Numbered from the stretch's first letter, positions 1-6,389 are shown. The stretch: DNA of 8,488 bases from an uncultured Collinsella sp. (GCA_958428675.1 CAUAGV010000068.1:1-8488); one strand, 5' to 3'. The notes: a model not told the origin generated them from the sequence alone. Translations and numbers: made by a program.

Positions 1-657
1 GGCAATGGCCTGGCCGTGGCTGTAGACCTCGCGCACGTCGGCGAGCTTGGTGCCGGGCTTGACGAGCAGGTTATGGTCGATCTTGAGGCGCAGCGAGCGC
101 ACGATATGGAAGTCGAACTGTGCGAGCAGATCGTAGACGGCGTTGACCGATCCGGCGGTGGAGTTCTCGATGGGCAGCACGCCAAACTCGCAGAAGCCGT
201 CGCGCACGGCGCGCATAACGCCCTCGAAGGTCTCGAAGAACGCAATGTCGGGCACGTCGAAGAGCCTGCACGCGGCAATTTGGCTATAGGCGCCCTCGAC
301 GCCCTGGCAGGCGACGCTAGCCGTCTGGGGGAAAGGCGTGTCAAAGGCTGCAGCCGTGGCGTGGGCCTTTTGTGAGACGGTGATGCCCTTGAGCTCGTTG
401 ATATAGCGCTGCTGCTCGGCCTTGCTCATGCTCATGAGGAGGCGGAACAGGGTGATGGCTTGGGCCTCGTAGCGCTCGGGCACGCGGCTGGCGAGATTGT
501 TGAGCTTGGAGCGCTCACGGGCGGGGTCGAAGACGGCCTTGCCCATCTCGATTTTTGACTTGGCGACCTCGGTGGCAATGTCCATGCGCTCAACAAAGCT
601 GTTGAGGAGCGTGGTGTCGATGCCATCGATGGCCTGGCGGATGTCAGCAAGGTCCAT
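1..657 (-). CDS. pheA: Bifunctional chorismate mutase / prephenate dehydratase (P-protein), 5' part only
   Basis: This enzyme converts chorismate to prephenate and then to phenylpyruvate, the phenylalanine branch, in the cytosol. Only the first 219 residues are here; the gene runs off the left edge. Residues 1-90 match an AroQ-type chorismate mutase. The active-site residues known from the E. coli P-protein align at R7, R24, K35, D44, R47, E48 and probably Q82, so the domain looks intact. A linker of about 20 residues follows, then the start of the prephenate dehydratase domain with GVEGAYSQ (119-126), PIENSTAGSV (162-171) and YSHGQA near the edge, where many homologues have SHPQ. The catalytic TRF motif and any ACT domain would lie outside the window. 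The ATG at 657 has an AAAGGGG ribosome site (663-669) five bases upstream. It is the last visible gene of the operon, 43 nt after aroC. The family assignment is very secure. Confidence 0.95.
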   Translation of the reverse strand, partial: MDLADIRQAIDGIDTTLLNSFVERMDIATEVAKSKIEMGKAVFDPARERSKLNNLASRVPERYEAQAITLFRLLMSMSKAEQQRYINELKGITVSQKAHATAAAFDTPFPQTASVACQGVEGAYSQIAACRLFDVPDIAFFETFEGVMRAVRDGFCEFGVLPIENSTAGSVNAVYDLLAQFDFHIVRSLRLKIDHNLLVKPGTKLADVREVYSHGQAIA

Positions 658-700
658 GAAGACCCCTTTCACGTGTTGGGGGATGTTGAGGGGTGGGTAG

Positions 701-1798
701 TTAGCGCTGGGCGGCGTCTTCGAGGAGGGCATCCCAGATGGCCAGCGCTGCGGCTGCTTCGGCTACGGGGACGGCTCGGGGGACGATGCAGGGATCGTGA
801 CGACCGTGGACCGAGAGCTCGGCATTTTCCATGGCGTCCATGTCTACGGTCTGCTGCTCGCGGCCAATAGAGGGCGTCGGCTTTACGGCCATACGCCACA
901 TGACGGGCGCGCCGGTGGAGATGCCGCCCAGAATGCCGCCGGCGTTGTTGGACTCGACTTCAATCTCGCCGGTCTCGGCGTCGATGCGATACGGATCGTT
1001 GTTCTCGCTGCCGCGCATGGCGGCCACGGCAAAGCCCATGCCAAACTCCACGCCCTTTACGGCGGGAATGCCAAACGCGATTTGCGCGATGCGGTTCTCG
1101 ATGCCGTCGAACATGGGGTCGCCGATGCCCGCGGGAAGCCCGTAAATGCCGCACTCCACGATGCCGCCGATGCTGTCGAGCTCGTCGCGCGCGGCAAGGA
1201 TCTCCTCGCGCATGCGACCGGCAGCTGCGGCGTCAATGCACGGCAGGTCGTTCGAAAGGATCGCCTTGCGGTCGGCCTCGCGATAGACCATATCGTCCAT
1301 CGGCAGGTCGGAGATGCCGCCGATCTGCGCGACGTGGGCCATGACCTGAATGCCGCGGGCCTCGAGTGCCTGCAGCGCAATGCCGCCGGCGATGCATAAG
1401 GGGGCCGTTAGGCGGCCGGAAAAATGTCCGCCACCAGCGACATCATGCATGTTGTGATACTTCACGCGCGCAGGGAAGTCCGCATGTCCGGGACGGGGCT
1501 TGCGGCGCAGCTCGGAGTAATCATTGGAGCGCGTGTTGGTGTTCTCGATAATCGCGGCGATGGGCGCGCCGGTGGTATGTCCATCGACAATACCGGCGAT
1601 GATGTGAGCGGCGTCGGCCTCGCGGCGTTTGGTCGCGGTCTCGTCGCGGCCGGGGGCGCGACGGTCGAGGAAGGCCTGCAGCTTCTCCTGGTCCACGGCG
1701 ATACCTGCCGGAATGCCATCGAGCGAGCAGCCGATAGCGGGGGAGTGCGACTGGCCGAAGATGCTTAAGTGCAAGACGTTGCCAAAAGTCGAGGACAT
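701..1798 (-). CDS. aroC: Chorismate synthase
   Basis: AroC is the FMN-dependent enzyme that converts 5-enolpyruvylshikimate-3-phosphate to chorismate, the last common step. The 365-residue length is normal. Visible family blocks are GQSHS (15-19) with the catalytic His18, PRPGHADF (101-108) with the second catalytic His105, GGGHFSGRLTAP (122-133), GSENNDPY (263-270), NNAGGILGGISTG (284-296), PTPSI (307-311) and GRHDPC (332-337). Two of the classic signatures are altered: the usual GESHG reads GQSHS, and the usual GGGRSSAR reads GGGHFSGR. Both histidines and Arg129 are kept, so activity is expected. I believe such variants occur in other Gram-positive chorismate synthases, but this is from memory. 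The start is fixed by a very strong GAGGAGG site, and only one base separates it from the aroA stop. Assignment is certain; the subclass is inferred. Confidence 0.97.
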   Translation of the reverse strand: MSSTFGNVLHLSIFGQSHSPAIGCSLDGIPAGIAVDQEKLQAFLDRRAPGRDETATKRREADAAHIIAGIVDGHTTGAPIAAIIENTNTRSNDYSELRRKPRPGHADFPARVKYHNMHDVAGGGHFSGRLTAPLCIAGGIALQALEARGIQVMAHVAQIGGISDLPMDDMVYREADRKAILSNDLPCIDAAAAGRMREEILAARDELDSIGGIVECGIYGLPAGIGDPMFDGIENRIAQIAFGIPAVKGVEFGMGFAVAAMRGSENNDPYRIDAETGEIEVESNNAGGILGGISTGAPVMWRMAVKPTPSIGREQQTVDMDAMENAELSVHGRHDPCIVPRAVPVAEAAAALAIWDALLEDAAQR

Positions 1799-1799
1799 G

Positions 1800-3119
1800 C
1801 TATTCCTCCTCGAGTGTGACCTTGCCGCCCAGCAGGCGGTAGTGGTCGAAGAAATCGGGATAGGACTTGTTGACGGCCTCGGCGCCGTGGATCACGACCT
1901 CGCCGGTGGCACGGCTCGCAGCGATGGCGGCCATCATGGCGATGCGGTGGTCGTTGTGCGAATCGACCTCGCCGCCGGTGAAGGCATCGACACCCTTGAT
2001 GATGAGGTCGTCACCGGCGATGCGCACCTGTGCGCCCAGCGCGGTGAGCTCGCGGGTGGTGGTGACCAGACGGTCAGATTCCTTGATACGCAGACGGGCG
2101 CAATCGCGGATGAACGTGCGGCCCTGAGCCAGCGAGGCCACGGCCGAGATAACGGGTACCAGGTCGGGAATGTCGTGGGCGCTCATCTCAAAGCCGGCGA
2201 GCTTGTCGGACTGCACGGTGGCGGCGTTGGTGGAGCGCACGATGCGGGCGCCAAAGCGCGAAAGCGCAGCAAGCACGTTGCGGTCGCCCTGTGCGGAGCT
2301 CAGCGACACACCCTCCACGGTGATGGGGTCGGAGCCGATGGCGCCGGCGCACAGCCAAAAGGCAGCGTTGGACCAGTCGCCCTCGACGGCCACGTTGCCG
2401 GGCGTGCGATACGAGCCACTGCTCACGCGGAAGTTCGTGACCTCGGGCTGACCGTCCTTGGCGGGAATGCGCTCGACGTTGACCTCAACGCCAAAGGCCT
2501 TCATGGCCTGGATCGTTAGGTTGATGTAGGGGCGGCTCTCAATGAGGCCGGTCACCTGCACACAGGAGGGCTGGGCGAGCAACGGGGCTGCCAGCAGCAG
2601 GCCCGAGATGTACTGCGAGCTTACGTTGCCCGGCAGCACAAAGGTGCCCGGGCGCATGCGGCCGCTCGTCTTGAGCGGAAAACCGCCCAGACCCTGTAGG
2701 TCGCAGCCGGCGGCGATGATCTCGTCCGAGAGCGGGGAGAGCGGGCGTGCGCCCAGACGACCCTGGCCCACAAAGGTGGCCTCTGCGCCCAGCGCGCAGG
2801 CGACGGGCAACATAAAGCGGAGCGTGGAGCCACTCTCGCCGCAGTCGAGCGTGCCGCCGGCTAGGGCCTTGAGCAGGCCAAATTCAATGCTCTTCATGGT
2901 GGGGTGGACCTGGAAGCCGTCCTCGACGGTCTCGATGCGAGCACCCAGGGCCGTAAGGCAACGCACCGTAGCCTCGATGTCGGCGCAGGTGGTGTTGCAG
3001 GCGACGTGTGTCTCGCCGTTGGCAAGCGCAGCGCAGATGATGAGACGGTGCGCCATCGACTTGGACGCGATGGCGGGAACGGTGCCCTTAAGCGGGGACG
3101 GGTTGATGTGGGCTAGCAT
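1800..3119 (-). CDS. aroA: 3-phosphoshikimate 1-carboxyvinyltransferase (EPSP synthase)
   Basis: AroA transfers the enolpyruvyl group of PEP to shikimate-3-phosphate, the sixth shikimate-pathway step and the glyphosate target. The 439 residues match the family's two-domain fold. Visible key residues are SKS (19-21), the PEP/glyphosate loop CGESGSTLRF (93-102), SSQ (167-169), Asp319 in DIPD as the expected catalytic Asp (E. coli D313), Glu347 in RIKESDR (E. coli E341), DHRIAM (390-395) and a C-terminal YPDFF (420-424). The loop differs from the E. coli NAGTAMRP type: the critical Gly is kept as Gly97, but E. coli Pro101 aligns with Phe102. The protein therefore does not fit the standard class I loop. 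The start ATG overlaps the last 7 nt of aroB, with a GGGAG-type ribosome site inside the aroB 3' end, which implies translational coupling. The gene ends one base before the aroC start. Confidence 0.97.
   Translation of the reverse strand: MLAHINPSPLKGTVPAIASKSMAHRLIICAALANGETHVACNTTCADIEATVRCLTALGARIETVEDGFQVHPTMKSIEFGLLKALAGGTLDCGESGSTLRFMLPVACALGAEATFVGQGRLGARPLSPLSDEIIAAGCDLQGLGGFPLKTSGRMRPGTFVLPGNVSSQYISGLLLAAPLLAQPSCVQVTGLIESRPYINLTIQAMKAFGVEVNVERIPAKDGQPEVTNFRVSSGSYRTPGNVAVEGDWSNAAFWLCAGAIGSDPITVEGVSLSSAQGDRNVLAALSRFGARIVRSTNAATVQSDKLAGFEMSAHDIPDLVPVISAVASLAQGRTFIRDCARLRIKESDRLVTTTRELTALGAQVRIAGDDLIIKGVDAFTGGEVDSHNDHRIAMMAAIAASRATGEVVIHGAEAVNKSYPDFFDHYRLLGGKVTLEEE
1805..1811 (-). promoter_or_regulatory. 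Strong ribosome binding site of aroC inside the aroA 3' end
   Basis: The minus strand reads GAGGAGG followed by six bases (AATAGC) and the aroC ATG at 1798. The site overlaps the last aroA codons, which encode the terminal glutamates, and the aroA stop lies within the spacer. This is the strongest ribosome site among the operon's later genes and fits reinitiation after aroA. Confidence 0.85.
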
Positions 3120-4219
3120 GCGGATGCGTCTCCCTTCTGGCCGAGGCCCTCGGCAATGAGTTCGTGGAAAGTGGAAAGCGGCGTGCGGTCGATGCTGCAG
3201 CGGCCAATGCCGTGCGGAATCACCAGGTCGATGGTGTCACCCGCACGCTTCTTGTCGTGGAGCGCCTCGGCAAAGACGGCATCGGCAGAAAGCTCGCAGC
3301 GGGTCTTGAGACCGTGACGTGCACAGAGCTCTTCGATGCGTCCCGGCAGTGCAGCATCGCAAACGCCATGCAGGGCTGCGGCACGCGTGATGATGCCCAT
3401 GCCGATCGACACGCAGTTGCCGTGTCCGAGCTCAAAGTGCTCGCAGGCCTCGACGGCGTGTCCGGCGCTGTGTCCAAAGTTGAGGAGCTTGCGCTGGTTG
3501 GTTTCGCGCTCGTCAGCGACGACCACGGCGCGCTTGATGTCGATATTGCGGGCGATGATGAGTGCTACGCGGGCCACATCGCGGTTGAGCAGCTCCAGCG
3601 TGAGCGGGGTTTTCTCCAGCTCGGCGAAGAGCTCGGGGTCGGCGATCACGGCGTGCTTGACGACCTCGCCGCAGCCGTCGGCGAACTGCTCGGGCGTGAG
3701 GGTGGCCAGGCACCCCACGTCGGCGATAACCACGCTCGGCTGCCAAAAGGCGCCGGCCAAGTTCTTGCCGGCAGCCAGGTCGATGGCGGTCTTGCCGCCC
3801 ACCGACGAATCCACCATGGCGAGCAGACTCGTCGGGATCTGCACAAACTTGCAGCCGCGCATGTAGGTGGCGGCCACAAAGCCCGCCACGTCGCCCACGA
3901 CGCCGCCGCCGAGTGCCACAATCACGTCGGAGCGCGAAAGCTCGTGCTCGGCCACAAACTCCAAAATGGCAACATAGGTTTCTGCGCGCTTATGGGCCTC
4001 GCCGGCCTCGAAGGTGCAGATGCTCACCTCGTAGCCTGACGCCTCCAGACTCTGCTTAACGGGCATCTGGTAGAGCGGGCCCACGTTGGTGTCCGTCACG
4101 ATGACGGCCTTGGTGCCGCCGGCAGTGGCGCGCACGAGCGGTCCCGCCTGCTCCAGCAAAAACGTGCCAACATGCACCTGGTAGGGGCGTGCAGTGTCGA
4201 TATCGATGGTAATCGCCAT
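3113..4219 (-). CDS. aroB: 3-dehydroquinate synthase
   Basis: AroB is the NAD- and metal-dependent enzyme that cyclises DAHP to 3-dehydroquinate, the second shikimate-pathway step. The protein has 368 residues, typical of the family. The N-terminal NAD-binding half contains the hallmark GGGVVGDVAGF (104-114), QIPTSLLAMVDSSVGGKT (127-144) and KNLAGAFWQP (152-161). The metal-binding half contains Glu185 in GEVVKH, His250 in NFGHSAGH and His266 in GHGN, which fit the three expected zinc ligands, followed by DKKR (322-325). No expected key residue is missing. The ATG at 4219 is preceded by an AAAGGA ribosome site at 4229-4234. It lies 36 nt after the tyrA stop, one of the two longer gaps in the operon, and overlaps aroA by 7 nt downstream. 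I see no regulatory domain. Confidence 0.98.
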   Translation of the reverse strand: MAITIDIDTARPYQVHVGTFLLEQAGPLVRATAGGTKAVIVTDTNVGPLYQMPVKQSLEASGYEVSICTFEAGEAHKRAETYVAILEFVAEHELSRSDVIVALGGGVVGDVAGFVAATYMRGCKFVQIPTSLLAMVDSSVGGKTAIDLAAGKNLAGAFWQPSVVIADVGCLATLTPEQFADGCGEVVKHAVIADPELFAELEKTPLTLELLNRDVARVALIIARNIDIKRAVVVADERETNQRKLLNFGHSAGHAVEACEHFELGHGNCVSIGMGIITRAAALHGVCDAALPGRIEELCARHGLKTRCELSADAVFAEALHDKKRAGDTIDLVIPHGIGRCSIDRTPLSTFHELIAEGLGQKGDASAC

Positions 4220-4255
4220 AAGCTTCGGTCCTTTCGACCTGGCGTGATAGGTGGT

Positions 4256-5170
4256 CTAGTGGGAGGCCTCGTCGTCGAGTGCGCGCTTAATGCGGTCGCC
4301 CTCGGCAAGGAGATTCTCCAGATAGCGCTGGTCGCGGTCCTTGAGCGCACGGCTGTAGGCGCCAAGCGACTCGATCAGGTGGTCGATCTCGAAGGCGAGC
4401 GCGTCGGCGTCGTCGATCATGAGCTCAGACCACATCTGTGGATTGAGGTGCGCCACGCGGGTGAGGTCGCGGTAGCTGCCGGCCGAAAAGCCGTGGTGGA
4501 CCTGAGCGGTCGGGCTCTTAACATAGGCGTTGGATACCACGTGCGCAAGCTGGCTCGTGAAGGCGATGACGCGGTCGTGCTCGGCTGCGCTGGTCACGCT
4601 GAACTTGCCAAAGCCCAAGGGGCGCACCATCTCGCGCACCTGGCCCAAGAGCTCCAGCTTAAGGGCATCGTCTACCGCGGGTGGTACGAGCACGAGCGGG
4701 GCGCCCTGGAACAGGTCGGCGCGGGAGTGCGCATAGCCCGAGTACTGCGTGCCCGCCATGGGGTGCGCGCCCACAAAGTAAAAGCCGTTCTCGCGGGCAA
4801 GCTCAAAGGCGCGCTCGCACACGATGCCTTTGACGCCCACCGTGTCGATCACCACGGGGCCCATGATGGCCTCGGTATCGGTGGCGTCGGCGAGTGCCTG
4901 GGCATGCGCCTCGAGCCACTCGATGCAGGCCTCGGGGTAGCAGGCCAGGACGATGATGTCGCATTCGCCGAGTGTCTTGTCGTTGAGCTCTCCGGCGACA
5001 GTGCCCATGCTGGCGGCCGTCATGACATCGTCATCGGGGTCCCAGGCCAGCACGCGAACGCCCGCCTGCGCATAGCCGCGGGCAAAACTGCCGCCGATGA
5101 GGCCCAGGCCCACGATGCCCGCGCATTTGGGACCGCCCTGGTTAACGCGCGCGTTTCTCACCGTACCCAT
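4256..5170 (-). CDS. tyrA: Prephenate dehydrogenase
   Basis: TyrA oxidatively decarboxylates prephenate to 4-hydroxyphenylpyruvate, the tyrosine branch. The 304-residue protein has an N-terminal Rossmann fold with GLGLIGGS (21-28). Asp44 near the end of the second strand (AWDPDDD) suggests NAD rather than NADP, by analogy with other Rossmann enzymes. The family block HPMAG (136-140) carries the expected catalytic His136. EHDR (197-200), His210 and GSYRDLTRVA (231-240) belong to the helical dimerisation domain. The protein ends soon after that domain, so there is no C-terminal ACT domain and no fused chorismate mutase. Prephenate must therefore come from the PheA mutase or another gene. It starts 3 nt after the aroF stop, with GGAG at 5177-5180 as ribosome site. 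Arogenate specificity cannot be excluded from sequence alone. Confidence 0.95.
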   Translation of the reverse strand: MGTVRNARVNQGGPKCAGIVGLGLIGGSFARGYAQAGVRVLAWDPDDDVMTAASMGTVAGELNDKTLGECDIIVLACYPEACIEWLEAHAQALADATDTEAIMGPVVIDTVGVKGIVCERAFELARENGFYFVGAHPMAGTQYSGYAHSRADLFQGAPLVLVPPAVDDALKLELLGQVREMVRPLGFGKFSVTSAAEHDRVIAFTSQLAHVVSNAYVKSPTAQVHHGFSAGSYRDLTRVAHLNPQMWSELMIDDADALAFEIDHLIESLGAYSRALKDRDQRYLENLLAEGDRIKRALDDEASH

Positions 5171-5173
5171 GGG

Positions 5174-6196
5174 CTACTCCATGGTCTCTTGGCAGACAAC
5201 CTCGCGGATGGCGCGAATGCGGCGCATGGTGTCGTCGAACTGGTCGGGGGTGAGGGCCTGAGCGCCGTCGGACCATGCGCGGCTGGGCTCGTCGTGGACG
5301 TCGATCTCCAGGCCGTTGGCGCCGCAGGCGGTCGCGGCGAGCGCCATGGGCTCAACGTAGCGGGTGTAGCCGGTGGCGTGGCTGGGGTCGGCGACGACGG
5401 GCAGGTGCGACAGGTGGTGCAGCACCGGCACGGCGTTGAGGTCGAAGGTGTTGCGGGTGCGGGTCTCGAAGGTGCGGATGCCGCGCTCGCACAGGATAAC
5501 GTTGTCGTTGCCCTCGCTCATGATGTACTCGGCAGCCATGAGCAGCTCGTCGATCGTGCCGGACATGCCGCGCTTGAGCAGAATTGGGGTCTGGGTCTTG
5601 CCGACCTCCTTGAGCAGGGGGAAGTTCTGGGCGTTGCGGGCGCCGATTTGCATGACGTCAATCTTCTTGTCCAAGAAGACCTGCACGTCGCGTGGGTCCA
5701 TGATCTCGGTGACGATCGGCATGTCGAGCTCGGCGGATGCCTCGCACAGCAGGTCCAGGCCGGCGGGACCCATGCCCTGGTAGGCGTACGGGGAGGTGCG
5801 GGGCTTGTAGGCACCGCCGCGCAGCATCGTGGCGCCGGCGGTCTTCACGCGGCGGGCGATGCGGATGAGGTTCTCGCCCTCGACGGAGCAGGGACCGGCG
5901 ATGACCTGGAACTGGTCGCCGCCGATCTTGACGCCGTGGCCGCAGTCGATGACGGAATCCTCGGGGTGGAATTTGCGGTTGGCACGCTTAAAAGGTTCGG
6001 AGACGCGCTGCACGCGCTCGACGACATCCATAGACTCGAGCAGGAACGGGTCGATCTTGGTCGTATCGCCCACCAGGCCGATGATCGTCTCGTTCTCGCC
6101 GCGCGAGACGTCGGTCTTCAGACCCTTTTTCTCAATCCACCTGACGATATGGCTTACGGCCTCGTCGCTGGCGCTCTGCTTTAAAATTGCAATCAT
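5174..6196 (-). CDS. aroF: 3-deoxy-7-phosphoheptulonate (DAHP) synthase, type I-beta with N-terminal regulatory domain
   Basis: This enzyme condenses PEP and erythrose-4-phosphate into DAHP, the committed entry step. The 340 residues resemble the Thermotoga-type enzyme: a ferredoxin-like N-terminal domain (about 1-70), known in that family to bind feedback amino acids, followed by the TIM barrel. Barrel motifs are IAGPCSVE (99-106), LRGGAYKPRTSPYAYQGMG (125-143), QIGARNAQNFPLLKEVG (183-199), PILLKRGM (204-211), ILCERGIRTFE (234-244) and VADPSHATGY (268-277). Expected metal ligands are Cys103, His273, Asp299 (Glu in Thermotoga) and Asp310. I chose the ATG at 6196 because a GAGGTGAGAGG ribosome site precedes it and the protein then starts with the usual MIAILK-type strand. 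An in-frame TTG at 6244 would begin inside a terminator hairpin. It is the first gene of the operon. The symbol is by role; aroG would also be used. Confidence 0.95.
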   Translation of the reverse strand: MIAILKQSASDEAVSHIVRWIEKKGLKTDVSRGENETIIGLVGDTTKIDPFLLESMDVVERVQRVSEPFKRANRKFHPEDSVIDCGHGVKIGGDQFQVIAGPCSVEGENLIRIARRVKTAGATMLRGGAYKPRTSPYAYQGMGPAGLDLLCEASAELDMPIVTEIMDPRDVQVFLDKKIDVMQIGARNAQNFPLLKEVGKTQTPILLKRGMSGTIDELLMAAEYIMSEGNDNVILCERGIRTFETRTRNTFDLNAVPVLHHLSHLPVVADPSHATGYTRYVEPMALAATACGANGLEIDVHDEPSRAWSDGAQALTPDQFDDTMRRIRAIREVVCQETME

Positions 6197-6202
6197 GGTG
6201 TG

Positions 6203-6213
6203 CCTCTCACCTC
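6203..6213 (-). promoter_or_regulatory. Ribosome binding site that fixes the aroF start
   Basis: The minus strand reads GAGGTGAGAGG, with the proximal GAGAGG six bases before ATG 6196. It supports that start over the upstream in-frame TTG. The flanking GGTG (6208-6211) and CACC (6197-6200) could form a weak 4-bp hairpin that places part of the site in its loop. The stop codon of the small leader frame (6207-6269) also falls inside this site. Confidence 0.8.
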
Positions 6214-6269
6214 GATGGATAACTTTTGCAAAAACGGCCCGCAATGCGAGCCGTGTATATATGGTGCAT
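6207..6269 (-). CDS. Possible 20-residue leader peptide of the aro operon
   Basis: A short frame on the minus strand reads MHHIYTARIAGRFCKSYPSR and then TGA. It contains three aromatic residues: Tyr5, Phe13 and Tyr17. The Tyr5 codon UAC (6257-6255) is followed immediately by the first base of the terminator-like hairpin (6254). The TGA lies within the aroF ribosome site, so a ribosome finishing here could reload on aroF. Against it: no Shine-Dalgarno is visible before its ATG, and the only -10-like box (6275-6280) would start the transcript right at that ATG, which requires leaderless initiation. A chance open frame of this length is common. I report it because of its position, not because of any sequence similarity. 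Confidence 0.3.
   Translation of the reverse strand: MHHIYTARIAGRFCKSYPSR
6230..6254 (-). terminator. Intrinsic terminator-like hairpin in the aroF leader (candidate attenuator)
   Basis: Read on the minus strand, ACGGCTCGC (6254-6246) and GCGGGCCGT (6242-6234) pair over 9 bp with one G-U wobble and an ATT loop. The last stem base and the next four bases form UUUUU. The plus-strand reading has no U run, so it acts only on leftward transcripts. The only gene it can affect is aroF, whose start is 33 nt downstream, since the upstream gene on this side is the divergent tRNA. A terminator between a promoter and the first gene of an amino acid operon is the classic layout of transcription attenuation. 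Mechanism and signal are inferred; the hairpin and U run are directly visible. Confidence 0.7.
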
Positions 6270-6274
6270 GAGAG

Positions 6275-6280
6275 TTTATA
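6275..6280 (-). promoter_or_regulatory. Possible -10 box of the aro operon promoter
   Basis: The minus strand carries TATAAA (five of six consensus bases), about 80 nt before aroF and just upstream of the terminator-like hairpin. Transcription would start near 6268. No good -35 hexamer lies 16-18 bp upstream (GAAGGC at 17 bp), so this is a weak call. The true promoter could be further upstream, towards the tRNA promoter. Confidence 0.35.
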
Positions 6281-6359
6281 CTATCTGACTCGCTTTTGCC
6301 TTCTAAAGTGGGCCGTTGCGGCTCGTCTTCCTCGGAATTGCAAAGCTTTTTCTTTTATT

Positions 6360-6389
6360 TTGATAGCCCGTGGTGCACTTGGGTATAAT
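6360..6389 (+). promoter_or_regulatory. Promoter of tRNA-Arg, with A/T-rich upstream element
   Basis: TTGATA (6360-6365) and a perfect TATAAT (6384-6389) are separated by 18 bp. An A/T-rich tract, mostly T (6342-6359), lies directly upstream of the -35 box and resembles an UP element as found at stable RNA promoters. Transcription would start about 5 nt before the mature tRNA. Confidence 0.85.

Noticed and set aside
1629..2519. A 296-codon plus-strand frame crossing the aroA/aroC junction
   Set aside because: It runs antisense through two certain genes and shows only compositional bias, with no ribosome site.
4227..4239. Small hairpin GGTC/GACC enclosing the aroB ribosome site
   Set aside because: The stem is only 4 bp and such structures are frequent by chance, so I do not claim regulation.
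4172..6184. A 670-codon plus-strand open frame opposite aroB, tyrA and aroF
   Set aside because: It is antisense to genes with full family motifs. Its translation is a Val/Ala/Gly/His/Asp/Leu-rich string with no recognisable domain, as expected from the reverse reading of GC-rich codons.
6197..6244. N-terminal extension of aroF from an in-frame TTG at 6244
   Set aside because: The extension would start inside the terminator-like hairpin, lacks a ribosome site, and adds residues not seen in the family. ATG 6196 has a good ribosome site and a normal N-terminus.
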